A DNA stretch of 64,000 bases from JAMLHH01 sp035515235 (GCA_035515235.1 DATJBS010000004.1:58044-122043), one strand, 5' to 3'. Positions 1-8,338 are shown, counted from the first letter of the stretch. The notes: a model not told the origin generated them from the letters alone. A program made the numbers and translations.

Positions 1-661
1 AGGGTATCATAATTTGCTGATCGTTATTCATTCCTAATAAACCGCCTTGACCTTCCTTTTTAAGTATTCCTATAATTTTCACCTTCCTTCCAAAAACCTC
101 TACAGATTTACCTAACAATTGTGGCGACAGCTTTCTTAATTCTTCCGCCAAACCTCCACCAATCACAGCAACAGCTACTCCTAAATTAGATTCTGAACTA
201 GAGAAAAATCGACCTTCTTCAATATTAAAATCAAATACATCTGCATAATCTTGCGATGCTCCTTTCACTCTTGCATTTTCTATGGACTCTCCCTTGTATT
301 TTGGGCTGCTATTTCCAGGACTTACTGAAAACGAAATAAAATCCGCTTTCGTCATCCGTTTTTTTAATTTTTTATAATCTTCATAAGATGGAGTTGGCCT
401 TTTAAAATAGTCCCACCACGGATAATCTGAATCACTAAACATCCAGGGCCATTTCCCCACAAAAACAACATTGTCACCAAGCTTATTAATAGAACCGCTG
501 ATATCATTTTTTAAAGCGTCGATAGCTGTAAGAATAGTGATGATGCTAAATATCCCAATCGTCACTCCTAATAAGGACAAGCCTGATCTTAATTTATTAC
601 TGAACAATTGCTGAACAGACAATGCAAATGATTCTTTAAATACAGACCAACTTGATAACAT
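1..661 (-). CDS. ABC transporter permease, MacB/FtsX type (N-terminal part, cut by window edge)
   Basis: The reverse strand is open from an ATG at 661 to the window edge, about 220 codons with no stop. The N-terminus (MLSSWSVFKESFALSV) is followed by a membrane segment at about residues 24-46 (LSLLGVTIGIFSIITILTAI) and then a periplasmic domain with the MacB_PCD pattern 'SINKLGDNVVFV'. Family knowledge: such permeases work with a LolD/MacB-type ATPase to move lipoproteins, peptides or signals at the inner membrane. An ATPase of that type lies at 7319-8032 but is not adjacent, so pairing is only a guess. An exact TAnnTTTG box (TAAATTTG, 667-674) ends 5 nt before the ATG, so the mRNA may be nearly leaderless. 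The C-terminal membrane segments lie outside the window. Confidence 0.85.
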   Translation of the reverse strand, partial: MLSSWSVFKESFALSVQQLFSNKLRSGLSLLGVTIGIFSIITILTAIDALKNDISGSINKLGDNVVFVGKWPWMFSDSDYPWWDYFKRPTPSYEDYKKLKKRMTKADFISFSVSPGNSSPKYKGESIENARVKGASQDYADVFDFNIEEGRFFSSSESNLGVAVAVIGGGLAEELRKLSPQLLGKSVEVFGRKVKIIGILKKEGQGGLLGMNNDQQIMIP

Positions 662-666
662 ACATT

Positions 667-674
667 CAAATTTA
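667..674 (-). promoter_or_regulatory. Bacteroidota -7 promoter box for the ABC permease
   Basis: TAAATTTG on the minus strand matches TAnnTTTG exactly. It ends five bases before the ATG at 661, which would give a very short or absent 5' leader. Confidence 0.5.
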
Positions 675-768
675 ATAAACTACTCGTAAGCAAAGAGATA
701 CTTATTCCTCTAATCTGTTAAATTATGCAATATTCACTTGCAGTTACTTTAAATACTCTCGGTTAAAA

Positions 769-776
769 TAAGTTTG
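769..776 (+). promoter_or_regulatory. Bacteroidota -7 promoter box for the DUF2911 gene
   Basis: TAAGTTTG matches TAnnTTTG exactly and lies 35 bases before the ATG at 812. No clear -33 TTG is at the usual spacing. Confidence 0.45.
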
Positions 777-811
777 TAGTAACTTTAAAACTATCACCAA
801 AACATATAATA

Positions 812-1702
812 ATGAAGAAAATCAACATTTTTAAAGCATTTACTATTGCTAGTTTATTAGGAGTAGGATTTCTCCAAGCTGATCTGAATGCTCAAGCATT
901 AAAAACTCCAGTAGCAAGTACTACTCAAAAAATCATTCAAGGATTTGCACTTTCTGAAATTCATGTAGAATATTCTAGACCTAGTACTAAAGGAAGAGAG
1001 ATTTTCGGAGAATTAGTTCCCTTCGGTAAAGTTTGGAGAACTGGTGCAAACAATTCCACAAGAATTACTTTCGGCGATGACGTAAAAGTAAACGGTACTG
1101 ACGTAAAAGCAGGAACTTATGCTATCTATACTATTCCTAATGAAAAAGTTTGGACCCTTACATTATATAGTGATCTAAAATTAGGTGGAAGTGTAGCTGA
1201 TTACGATAAAAAAAACGAAGTCGTTTCTTTACAATTACCAGTTCATCCTCTAGCTGATAAAGTTGAAACTTTCACAATTCAAATCAACAACATCACTCAT
1301 ACAAGTGCTAATATTTCTTTAGCATGGGAAAATACTCAAGTATCTTTTGACGTCACTACTGAAATCGATGATAAAGTAATGGCAGGAATAGAAAGCGCAT
1401 TAAAAGATAATAGACCATACGCTCAGGCGGCTAGTTACTATTATGAAAATGGTAAAGATTTGAACCAAGCTTATGAGTGGATTCAAATTGCTACAAAACA
1501 AGCTCCTTATGCTTTCTGGCTAATTTTAACTCAAGCAAAAATTGAAAATGCTTTAGGTCATCATGATGCAGCTATTGCAACAGCTAATCTTTCAAAAGCA
1601 AAAGCTACTGAAGCGAAAAACAATGATTACGTAAAAATGTGTGATCAATTAATTGAGCAAATCAACACTACTAAAAAGACTTCTGGTAAACAAAAGAAAT
1701 AA
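812..1702 (+). CDS. DUF2911 domain protein, secreted
   Basis: The 296-residue product starts with a signal peptide (about residues 1-28, ending near LNAQA). Residues ~35-175 match the DUF2911 pattern seen widely in Bacteroidota: 'VEYSRPSTKGREIFG' then 'WRTGANNSTRITF' and 'AGTYAIYTIP'. The rest is helical and may form TPR-like hairpins (AYEWIQIATKQAP, AKIENALGHHDAAIATA). The function of DUF2911 is not established; the signal peptide puts the protein in the periplasm or outside the cell. It is a single-gene unit with its own -7 box upstream and a strong hairpin terminator downstream. Length and composition are normal for the family. Confidence 0.9.
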   Translation: MKKINIFKAFTIASLLGVGFLQADLNAQALKTPVASTTQKIIQGFALSEIHVEYSRPSTKGREIFGELVPFGKVWRTGANNSTRITFGDDVKVNGTDVKAGTYAIYTIPNEKVWTLTLYSDLKLGGSVADYDKKNEVVSLQLPVHPLADKVETFTIQINNITHTSANISLAWENTQVSFDVTTEIDDKVMAGIESALKDNRPYAQAASYYYENGKDLNQAYEWIQIATKQAPYAFWLILTQAKIENALGHHDAAIATANLSKAKATEAKNNDYVKMCDQLIEQINTTKKTSGKQKK

Positions 1703-1728
1703 GTGTTTGCAAACTATCTTTAAATACG

Positions 1729-1758
1729 AAGACTAACTTTTACAGTTAGTCTTTTTTT
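1729..1758 (+). terminator. Rho-independent terminator after the DUF2911 gene
   Basis: A perfect 10-bp stem AAGACTAACT / AGTTAGTCTT (1729-1738 with 1744-1753, loop TTTAC) is followed by a run of T. It overlaps the stop of the converging WbqC-like gene by two bases. Confidence 0.85.
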
Positions 1759-2383
1759 ATTGTCTTAAGTAATCTATCGTCCTGGGTCCTAGATTAAATA
1801 AGATATCTAAAATGCTTAAATCAGGTAAAAACTGCATTCTATCCATGAAGACTTGTTGGTACTTCGGCAAATCATAAGTAGCTTTCATCTTACGAGCTAT
1901 TGGATGAATGATATCTCTGGCATCTTTACCTTCAAAACTACCTTTTGAAATATAAGTTTCTGTTAACTGAAAAGGAATAGAAATTCGCAGTAGTTCAGAA
2001 ACAATCTTCAATGAAGCGATATTAAAATCTGTAAGATATTCATAATCGTCCTCGTAAAGCGGCTGAATAATATCTTCATAGAATTCAAAATATGCCGATC
2101 TACGATAAGAAGTGACTATACTTTGCCAATGATCTTTTCTCCAATTTTCAGAATAGCTAATTTGTAAATTCTTAAGAACAGTATGCTGCTCATTTCCTTT
2201 AACTAATGGAATAGAAAGTGAAAGCAGACCATTCGGCCCCATAATCTTACAACGATTGCGATAAGTACCTTTTTGAAAATTAGAATGAATGTCTAATACA
2301 ATATCATCAGCAGAAAATAATTCTTTGAAGTAAGATATACTTCCCCAATATTGAGGTTCAATGAGTATAGTTTCGCTTTTCAT
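1757..2383 (-). CDS. WbqC-like family protein
   Basis: About 208 residues, starting MKSETILIEPQYWGSISYF. WbqC-family proteins begin in this way (MK..LIEPQYfp) and carry the later 'SYRRSAYFEFYEDII' block, which is present here. The family is linked to O-antigen and polysaccharide gene clusters in other bacteria, but no reaction is firmly known. I chose the ATG at 2383 and not the upstream one at 2404, because an exact -7 box (TACATTTG, 2392-2399) lies inside the longer version and because homologs start at this point. The gene converges on the DUF2911 gene and diverges from the acyltransferase at 2442. Confidence 0.85.
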   Translation of the reverse strand: MKSETILIEPQYWGSISYFKELFSADDIVLDIHSNFQKGTYRNRCKIMGPNGLLSLSIPLVKGNEQHTVLKNLQISYSENWRKDHWQSIVTSYRRSAYFEFYEDIIQPLYEDDYEYLTDFNIASLKIVSELLRISIPFQLTETYISKGSFEGKDARDIIHPIARKMKATYDLPKYQQVFMDRMQFLPDLSILDILFNLGPRTIDYLRQ

Positions 2384-2391
2384 AAAAAACA

Positions 2392-2399
2392 CAAATGTA
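2392..2399 (-). promoter_or_regulatory. -7 promoter box that fixes the start of the WbqC-like gene
   Basis: TACATTTG matches TAnnTTTG exactly on the minus strand. Transcription would start close to 2386, so the upstream ATG at 2404 would not be transcribed and the ATG at 2383 would have almost no leader. Confidence 0.55.
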
Positions 2400-2429
2400 C
2401 TCAATCATAATAGTTAGAACAAACTTCGT

Positions 2430-2437
2430 TAGTTTTG
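2430..2437 (+). promoter_or_regulatory. -7 promoter box of the acyltransferase/glycosyltransferase run
   Basis: TAGTTTTG matches TAnnTTTG exactly and ends four bases before the ATG at 2442, again predicting a leaderless or nearly leaderless mRNA. Confidence 0.45.
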
Positions 2438-2441
2438 TAGA

Positions 2442-3323
2442 ATGTGGACTAGATTTCTAACATTTATACTGAATATACTATTAGCACTTATTGGCTTATT
2501 GCCCTTTAAAATATTGAGACCACTCAGCAAAGCTCTTGACTTTTTCTTGTATAATATCTTACATTATCGTAGAGATGTGGTCAATTTAAATATGATTTAT
2601 GCATTGCCATTTATCGAAGGAGAAAAATTTAAAGAAATAGAAAAAAACTTCTATCGACATTTCTCAGAACTCATTCTTGAAATCATCAAAGGATTCTATA
2701 TTTCTCTTGAAAAACTACTCCCACGAATAAAAATCGATGATACTTCTTTAGAATTACTCAATAAATTGACAAAAGAAAATAGACATGTAGTGCTCATGCT
2801 TGGACATTACGGAAATTGGGAATGGCCATTATTAATCATTCAACAGTATACCACACTAAAACCTTTTGCATTCTATGCACCACTGAGTTTTAAAGCATTA
2901 GATCAATTAATAAAAAATAAGCGAGAAAGATTTGGAGCAACCATGCTAGATGCTAATCGTGCAAAAGAATATAATACTCTATTAAAAGGTCAAGCTTCTA
3001 TTATAGCATTGGTAGGCGACCAATCTCCTACAGGTCGTACTCGTACTCACGATACAAGATTTTTATCCTTAAATACCCACTTTTTTAATGGAGGCGAAAG
3101 ATTAGCTAAAAACTTAGACGCAGCAGTACTTTTCGTTCACTTTACAAAAACAGGGATAGGAAAGTATGATATTCATTTAGAATTAATCAGTGAAAACTCT
3201 AACCAAGAAGAAGAAGGTATCATTACAGAAAAATATGTAAGAATACTTGAACAGGAAATTTTACAACAACCTTCTAATTGGATTTGGAGCCATAAGAGAT
3301 GGAAAGGGATGATTCCTTATTAA
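2442..3323 (+). CDS. LpxL/HtrB-type lysophospholipid/lipid A acyltransferase
   Basis: The 293-residue product has an N-terminal membrane anchor (FLTFILNILLALIGLLPF) and the acyltransferase signature HYGNWEW near residue 122, which fits the H-x4-D/E catalytic motif of the LpxL/HtrB family. A later 'GDQSP' block is also typical. Known members add a secondary acyl chain to lipid A or a related lipid at the cytoplasmic side of the inner membrane; in Bacteroidota some make aminolipids, so the exact acceptor is open. It is followed after 40 bases by a glycosyltransferase and a nucleotide-sugar reductase-like gene, which suggests an envelope-building transcription unit. Confidence 0.88.
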   Translation: MWTRFLTFILNILLALIGLLPFKILRPLSKALDFFLYNILHYRRDVVNLNMIYALPFIEGEKFKEIEKNFYRHFSELILEIIKGFYISLEKLLPRIKIDDTSLELLNKLTKENRHVVLMLGHYGNWEWPLLIIQQYTTLKPFAFYAPLSFKALDQLIKNKRERFGATMLDANRAKEYNTLLKGQASIIALVGDQSPTGRTRTHDTRFLSLNTHFFNGGERLAKNLDAAVLFVHFTKTGIGKYDIHLELISENSNQEEEGIITEKYVRILEQEILQQPSNWIWSHKRWKGMIPY

Positions 3324-3338
3324 TATTCTAATTTTTAG

Positions 3339-3346
3339 CATCTTTG
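3339..3346 (+). promoter_or_regulatory. Possible -7 box before the GT2 gene
   Basis: CATCTTTG differs from TAnnTTTG in the first base only and lies 17 bases before the TTG start at 3364. The gene could therefore have its own promoter in addition to read-through from 2442. Confidence 0.3.
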
Positions 3347-3363
3347 CAAACAAATAGCATTCT

Positions 3364-4416
3364 TTGAAGCAGTCACAAATACCAGAAGTAGCAGTCATTA
3401 TTTTAAATTATAATGGTAAGCATTGGTTAGAAAAATTTCTTCCATCTGTAATAGCGCATACTCCGGCTACATTAGCTAAGATATGGGTAGCAGATAATGG
3501 ATCTTCAGACGGTTCTTTAGAAATGATTAAGAGTCAATTTCCTGAAGTGAATACTTTAAGAATGTCCGAAAACTACGGTTTTGCTGGAGGTTATAATCAT
3601 GCTATTCAAAATATTCCTTGCAAATATGTCATGCTGCTCAATTCTGATGTAGAAGTGAGAGAAGGCTGGATAGAACCTTTATACTATACGCTTCAGCGCA
3701 ATCACTCCATAGCTGCATGCCAACCCAAATTATTGGATTATAACGAGCCACTAAAATTTGAATATGCTGGAGCAGGTGGTGGTTTAATTGACAAATATGG
3801 TTATCCATTTTGTAGAGGAAGAATTTTCAACAAAATCGAAAATGACTCCGGTCAATACAACGAAGAAATTGAAGTCTTCTGGGCAACAGGTGCCTGCATG
3901 ATGGTCAATAAAAAACTCTTCCAAACAGTAGGTGGATTTGACAAAAACTTCTTTGCCCACATGGAGGAAATCGATTTATGCTGGAGATTTAAAAACTTAG
4001 GCTATAAAATCAAATACGTTCCTGCATCCAAAGTTTACCATGTTGGAGGAGGAACATTGACCGCACAAGATCCTCACAAAACGTATTTAAATTTTAGAAA
4101 CAACAGATTGATGCTTTTTAAGAATTTGGATTCAGGTCAAGCGCTTCAAGTCAATCTCATCAGAAATCTTTTAGATCTTTTATCTTTACTCCAATTTTTA
4201 TTGAAATTCAAATTCAAAGATGCAGGAGCAGTCATTAGAGCACAATTTGCTTACAGAAGCATGATGATGAAGGCATTAGAAGACAAACATCGATTCAAAG
4301 AGATCCAACAAAAACATAAAATCGGACCACCAAACACCAAAGGAATTTATCCTAAAAGTATCGTGTTCTCATTTTTCATCAGACAAAGAAAGAAATTTAC
4401 AGATTTGTCTTGGTAA
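3364..4416 (+). CDS. Family 2 glycosyltransferase (rhamnosyltransferase-like)
   Basis: The 350-residue protein opens with the GT-A fold hallmark VAVIILNYNGKHWLEKFLP, has the nucleotide-sugar motif 'VADNGSSDGSLEMI', the DxD-like 'LLNSDVEV' and the late 'GGFDKNFFAHMEEIDLCWR' acceptor-site block. This order is that of the WbbL/rhamnosyl-type GT2 family, which transfers a sugar from a nucleotide donor to a lipid- or polysaccharide-linked acceptor at the cytoplasmic membrane. The start is TTG at 3364; there is no ATG in frame before the conserved N-terminus. The next gene starts 9 bases after the stop, so the two are surely co-transcribed. Donor and acceptor cannot be read from the sequence. Confidence 0.9.
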   Translation: MKQSQIPEVAVIILNYNGKHWLEKFLPSVIAHTPATLAKIWVADNGSSDGSLEMIKSQFPEVNTLRMSENYGFAGGYNHAIQNIPCKYVMLLNSDVEVREGWIEPLYYTLQRNHSIAACQPKLLDYNEPLKFEYAGAGGGLIDKYGYPFCRGRIFNKIENDSGQYNEEIEVFWATGACMMVNKKLFQTVGGFDKNFFAHMEEIDLCWRFKNLGYKIKYVPASKVYHVGGGTLTAQDPHKTYLNFRNNRLMLFKNLDSGQALQVNLIRNLLDLLSLLQFLLKFKFKDAGAVIRAQFAYRSMMMKALEDKHRFKEIQQKHKIGPPNTKGIYPKSIVFSFFIRQRKKFTDLSW

Positions 4417-4425
4417 ATTCAACCC

Positions 4426-5298
4426 ATGAAAATTCTAATCATCGGCGCATCCGGCTTAGTAGGAAGTAATTGTTTGAGATATTTAAGTGCACAAAATCAT
4501 CATTGTATCGGCACATACTTCTCCTATCCTGCTCAGAATACCGTATATTATGATACTCTAAATCCTGACAATCCTAACAATATCGATTTAGAAAAATTTT
4601 CACCAGAAGTCATCATTCATTGTGGAGCATTAACTCATGTGGATTATTGCGAGCAACATCCCGAAGAAAGTGAAAGACTGACCGTACAATCGACTCAAAA
4701 CGTTATCGAAATAGCTCGTAAATTCTCTGCTAAATTAATCTTTATCTCTACGGATTATATATTTGACGGAGCAGATGGACCTTATGGAGAACATGCAACA
4801 GCTCAACCTATTAGCATTTACGGTCAACATAAATGGGATGCGGAATTACTCATTCAAAACTCAAATCTGAATCATTTAATTCTAAGAATCACCAACGTAT
4901 ATGGCGATGAAGAAAGAGGCAAAAACTTCGTATCTAGAATCATAGAACAAGCCGCCAATCAAAAACATTTGACACTCAAGCTCCCTATAGATCAATATGC
5001 CACACCTATCAATGCATACGATATCGCAAGAGCTATCCATTTATTACTTAATGACGAGAAAACAGGAATTTACAATATCGCTTCTACCGACTATATGAAT
5101 AGAGTTCAATTAGCATTGAGAGTTTTAAAATATTTTCCAAATGCTACTTACGATCTTATTCCACTCACTACTGAAGAGATGAATCCTCCTGCAGCACGAC
5201 CATTACAAGGCGGACTAAAAAGCAGCAAGTTCCTATCCGAATATCCTGATTTTGTATTTTCTACGGTAGATGATTATGTTGGAGTTTTTAGACCATAG
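4426..5298 (+). CDS. RmlD-like SDR reductase (dTDP-4-dehydrorhamnose reductase family)
   Basis: The 290-residue product is an extended short-chain dehydrogenase. The Rossmann motif GASGLVGSNC is at residues 7-16, the pattern 'STDYIFDG' follows in the middle, and the catalytic Y-x3-K is in 'SIYGQHKWDAE'. This is the RmlD arrangement, which reduces dTDP-4-dehydro-rhamnose with NAD(P)H; related proteins act in other sugar or tRNA-modification steps, so the substrate is inferred. The close GT2 neighbour (9 bases upstream) supports a role in making a deoxysugar for surface glycans. The RmlA, B and C enzymes are not in the window. Confidence 0.85.
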   Translation: MKILIIGASGLVGSNCLRYLSAQNHHCIGTYFSYPAQNTVYYDTLNPDNPNNIDLEKFSPEVIIHCGALTHVDYCEQHPEESERLTVQSTQNVIEIARKFSAKLIFISTDYIFDGADGPYGEHATAQPISIYGQHKWDAELLIQNSNLNHLILRITNVYGDEERGKNFVSRIIEQAANQKHLTLKLPIDQYATPINAYDIARAIHLLLNDEKTGIYNIASTDYMNRVQLALRVLKYFPNATYDLIPLTTEEMNPPAARPLQGGLKSSKFLSEYPDFVFSTVDDYVGVFRP

Positions 5299-5299
5299 T

Positions 5300-6173
5300 C
5301 AATAGACCACTGACCACTATATTATGTACTTCGTAAGTCCCTGAAATTGGTTGACCAATTATGTCATTCTGAAAGTAGCGATAGCGAATTGAAGAATCTA
5401 TATAAATCAAGAGATTCCTCCTACGTCAGAATGACAAATCATTGAACGAAAATGTCATTCTGAACTTGCTTCAGAATCTCTTAATTAATCGCTTCAGATT
5501 GCAGGCTTAATCCACAATAGACAACTGACCACTATTTTATGTACTTCGTATAAGCCCCTAAAAGAGGTTGACCAATTATGTCATTCTGAAAGTAGCGATC
5601 GCGAATTGAAGAATCTATGTAAATCAAGAGATTCCTCCTACATCGGAATGACAAATAATTGAACGAAAATGTCATTCTGAACTTGTTTCAGAATCTCTTA
5701 ATTAATCGCTTCAGATTGCAGGCTTAATCCACAATAGAAAACTGACCACTATATTATGTACTTCTTAAGTCCCTAAAAGAGGTTGACCAATTATGTCATT
5801 CTGAAAGTAGCGATAGCGAATTGAAGAATCTATGTAAATCAAGAGATTCCTCCTACGTCGGAATGACAAATAATTGAACGAAAATGTCATTCTGAACTTG
5901 TTTCAGAATCTCTTAATTAATCGTTTGAGATTGCAGGTTTAATCCACAATAGACAACTGACCACTATATTATGTACTTCGTAAGTTCCTAAAAGAGGTTG
6001 ACCAATTATGTCATTCTGAAAGTAGCGATAGCGAATTGAAGAATCTATGTAAATCAAGAGATTCCTCCTACGTCGGAATGACAGATCTCCCAATATTGAT
6101 TGAACGAAAATGTCATACTGAACTTGCTTCAGAATCTCTTAATTAATCGTTTGAGATTGCAGGCTTAATCCAC
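5300..6173 (+). repeat. Four tandem copies of a ~215-bp repeat
   Basis: The segment TGACCACTAT recurs at 5311, 5526, 5743 and 5958, and the array ends near 6173, giving four head-to-tail units of 215-217 bp with only scattered base changes. Each unit holds two palindromic parts: one begins TGTCATTCTGAAAG and closes CGGAATGACA about 90 bases later, the other is TTCTGAACTTG..TCAGAATCTC. The unit therefore looks like an amplified pair of REP-like hairpins. No coding frame of note runs through it. It fills the gap between the RmlD-like gene and the DUF2795 gene. Confidence 0.9.
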
Positions 6174-6310
6174 GATGATGCCGGACGAATCCTTTCGTGT
6201 GGTGTTTGTAAATAATGATTGAATCCATTATTGCAAAACTATATTGTTTATTCCCGCAATTAAAATCGTAACTAATATCCCAATTACCTACGATTAAAAT
6301 CGTGGGCTAA
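6174..6310. other. Intergenic tail behind the tandem array
   Basis: No gene is seen. The segment has two copies of ATTAAAATCGT (about 6260 and 6292), the second preceded by CG to make CGATTAAAATCG, a near-palindrome. This may be a degraded further repeat. Confidence 0.4.
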
Positions 6311-6341
6311 TAAAAAATGGCTTCCTTTTCAGAAAGCCATT
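6311..6341 (-). terminator. Terminator of the DUF2795 gene
   Basis: On the minus strand AATGGCTT and AAGCCATT (6334-6341 with 6316-6323) form an 8-bp stem followed by TTTTTTA, 23 bases downstream of the stop at 6364. Confidence 0.75.
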
Positions 6342-6363
6342 ACAAAATTTTGATGCTTATATT

Positions 6364-6585
6364 TTAATATTCATCCTCGTTGAATAAGAAATCTTCTTTA
6401 GTTGGGTAATCTGGCCAGATATCATCTATTGCTTCATACAATTCATCTTCTTCCTCTAATTCTTGAAGATTTTCAATTACTTCGATAGGTGCACCGCCAC
6501 GAATTGCAAAATCTATCAACTCGTCTTTCGTTGCAGGCCAAGGCGCATCTTCCAAATAAGAAGCTAATTCTAAAGTCCAGTACAT
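6364..6585 (-). CDS. DUF2795 domain protein, small and acidic
   Basis: A 73-residue, strongly acidic protein (MYWTLELASYLEDAPWPATKDELIDFAIRGG ... split here for length: the conserved part is 'PWPATKDELIDFAIR'). DUF2795 proteins are common, short and without known biochemistry; the domain suggests a small helical nucleic-acid or protein-binding module. The region 'NLQELEEEDELYEAIDDIWPD' is nearly all acidic. The gene has its own hairpin terminator downstream and is 88 bases behind the pduO-like gene on the same strand. Confidence 0.8.
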   Translation of the reverse strand: MYWTLELASYLEDAPWPATKDELIDFAIRGGAPIEVIENLQELEEEDELYEAIDDIWPDYPTKEDFLFNEDEY

Positions 6586-6673
6586 ATTCTTTTGAGTTTA
6601 TTTTTTCTGTTAATATTATTAATTTTCGAAAAGGTTCTTTTAATCCATTTTACATCTTTCAATGTATCCAACA

Positions 6674-7216
6674 TTAAGGTATCCACTTCAGTTCCACCAC
6701 ATCAAATCTTCTGCCAAATTCTCTAGACATGACAAAAAGTAAGTCTGACAAACGGTTTAAATATTTCACCACCACATCAGAGACCGTATCTTCATGAGAT
6801 AATCTCACCACAGCTCTTTCAGCTCTGCGACACACCGTCCTTGCTACATGACATTGCGCCACCGAAATATGACCAGATGGCAGTATAAAATACTTTAATG
6901 GCTCCAAATTTTCTTCGATTCCATCTATCATCTTTTCCATTTCTTCGATATGAACTTCCTTAATTTCAGGCAAAAATAAGCCTTTTTTTCGACCATCCGT
7001 AGCTAATATTGCACCAATATCAAATAATCTACTTTGTACCCCTTGCCAAAAGTCAATTTCTGCTTTGTTATCCAAGTAAGACATCACTATTCCAATAACT
7101 GAATTGAGCTCATCTACCGTGCCATAAGCCTCTATACGCAGGTGATCCTTATTGACGCGCGTTCCACCATACAATGATGTCGTGCCGTCATCTCCTTTTT
7201 TTGTATAAACTTTCAT
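6674..7216 (-). CDS. Cob(I)yrinic acid a,c-diamide adenosyltransferase, PduO type
   Basis: The 180-residue protein begins with the PduO signature KVYTKKGDDGTTSLYGG, which binds ATP, and has the second block 'VDELNSVIG' and the late 'CRRAERAVVRL' helix whose arginine and glutamate contact ATP and cobalamin. The enzyme transfers the adenosyl group of ATP to cob(I)alamin and makes coenzyme B12. Length is normal. No cobalamin riboswitch is visible upstream; the 100 bases before the start hold a structured repeat instead. Cobalamin-dependent enzymes are not in the window. Confidence 0.95.
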   Translation of the reverse strand: MKVYTKKGDDGTTSLYGGTRVNKDHLRIEAYGTVDELNSVIGIVMSYLDNKAEIDFWQGVQSRLFDIGAILATDGRKKGLFLPEIKEVHIEEMEKMIDGIEENLEPLKYFILPSGHISVAQCHVARTVCRRAERAVVRLSHEDTVSDVVVKYLNRLSDLLFVMSREFGRRFDVVELKWIP

Positions 7217-7226
7217 AGTATATAAT

Positions 7227-7316
7227 TTTGGGCACCACCCTGCGGGTCAGGCTATCACTTCGGCTTCCCTTGCTGCGCTACGGGTGATCCTCCGTTCTAT
7301 CCTTGGTGCGGCGATT
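7227..7316 (-). repeat. Structured interspersed repeat, copy A
   Basis: A GC-rich island in AT-rich DNA. Read on the minus strand it runs CGCCGCACCAAGGATAGAACG ... GAAGCCGAAGTGATAGCCTGACCCGC, with self-complementary blocks. Copy B lies at 16231-16322 on the plus strand (CGCCAAAGGGATAGGGATAG ... CAAGCCGAAAGCCCGGTCGCG). The shared core is CCAAgGGATAGnn..GGAT ... AAGCCGAAAG.CC, which resembles repeats I know from intergenic DNA of other Bacteroidota. Function unknown. Confidence 0.6.
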
Positions 7317-7318
7317 TA

Positions 7319-8032
7319 TTACGAATGTACGGAACTTGAACGAGTGATTTTATCGTTTTTGTAATCTCCTTCTATTTCTCCATCTCTTAATCTCACGATT
7401 CTATGAGTGTATTCAGCGATATCTTCCTCGTGTGTGACAATGACGATAGTATTTCCCTGATCGTGTAACTGCTCGAAGAGCGCCATGATTTCGTAAGAGG
7501 TTTTAGAATCCAAATTTCCTGTTGGTTCATCCGCCAATAATAAAGCTGGATTATTCACTAAAGATCTAGCTATAGCTACTCTCTGTCTTTGACCACCAGA
7601 TAATTCGTTAGGCTTATGACCCATTCTATCTGCCAATCCTACTTTCATTAATACTTCTTCAGCTCTTTCGATCCTTTCCTTTCTACCTACACCTGCATAA
7701 ATCAAAGGCATCGCTACATTTTCCAATGTAGAAAGTCTTGGTATTAAATTAAAAGTCTGAAAAATAAAACCGATTTTTTTATTTCTAATTTCTGCGAGCT
7801 CGTCGTCATTCATGGTGCTGACATCTAAGTCATCCAACCAATACTTTCCACTAGTCGGAGTATCTAGACAACCTAACATATTCATCAAAGTAGATTTTCC
7901 ACTACCTGATGGACCCATTAATGCTACATATTCATTTTTCTCAATCGTCAAATTGATTCCTTTCAAAACCTGAAGCGACTCTGCTCCCATTTGAAAACTT
8001 CGACTGATTTGATCTAAACGAATAATGCTCAT
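7319..8032 (-). CDS. ABC transporter ATP-binding protein, LolD/MacB family
   Basis: The 237-residue ATPase has all nucleotide-binding motifs: Walker A GPSGSGKST (about 40-48), Q-loop 'GFIFQTFNLIPRLS', signature LSGGQRQRVAIARSL, Walker B 'PALLLADEPTGNLD' and the H-loop 'IVIVTHE'. The 'LSTLENVAMPLIYAG' block is specific for the LolD/MacB/FtsE group, which drives mechanotransmission-type permeases such as the one at 1-661. No permease is adjacent. The gene starts 9 bases after gatC and probably belongs to its transcript. Confidence 0.93.
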   Translation of the reverse strand: MSIIRLDQISRSFQMGAESLQVLKGINLTIEKNEYVALMGPSGSGKSTLMNMLGCLDTPTSGKYWLDDLDVSTMNDDELAEIRNKKIGFIFQTFNLIPRLSTLENVAMPLIYAGVGRKERIERAEEVLMKVGLADRMGHKPNELSGGQRQRVAIARSLVNNPALLLADEPTGNLDSKTSYEIMALFEQLHDQGNTIVIVTHEEDIAEYTHRIVRLRDGEIEGDYKNDKITRSSSVHS

Positions 8033-8041
8033 ATAAATGTA

Positions 8042-8338
8042 TTAAGAACGGTGAGTGACAAATTTTGGAACCTTGATATAATCAGAATCTTTCAATGGAG
8101 CATTAGATAAAGCTTCCTCTTTAGAGATAGGATGCTTGACGACATCTTCTCTTACAACATTGACATCTTCGTTGACATAGATCAAAGGCTCGACACCTTC
8201 CGTATCTATGGCATTCAATTGTTCCATAAAAGTGATGATCTTCTCCAAATCTTTTTTAATCTCCACTTTTTCAGCATCATTAAACTCTAATTTGGACAAT
8301 TCTGCCAATTTTACTATCATTTTATCATCAATCACCAT
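8042..8338 (-). CDS. gatC: Asp-tRNA(Asn)/Glu-tRNA(Gln) amidotransferase subunit C
   Basis: About 98 residues with the GatC pattern: 'VKLAELSKLEFND', 'LEKIITFMEQLNAIDTEGVEPL', 'VREDVV' and the C-terminal 'IKVPKFV'. GatC is the small belt-like subunit of the GatCAB complex that converts Glu-tRNA(Gln) and Asp-tRNA(Asn) to the amide forms. A GTG at 8359 in frame would add seven residues, but an exact -7 box (8359-8366) touches that codon, so translation must begin later; the ATG at 8338 is the best choice. GatA and GatB are elsewhere. The ABC ATPase follows after 9 bases. Confidence 0.9.
   Translation of the reverse strand: MVIDDKMIVKLAELSKLEFNDAEKVEIKKDLEKIITFMEQLNAIDTEGVEPLIYVNEDVNVVREDVVKHPISKEEALSNAPLKDSDYIKVPKFVTHRS

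Noticed and set aside
5300..6173. CRISPR array
   Set aside because: Units of about 215 bp repeat over their full length with no unique spacers and no cas genes nearby.
7217..7318. Cobalamin riboswitch before the PduO-type gene
   Set aside because: The conserved B12-box core is not visible and the sequence belongs to a repeat also found at 16231-16322.
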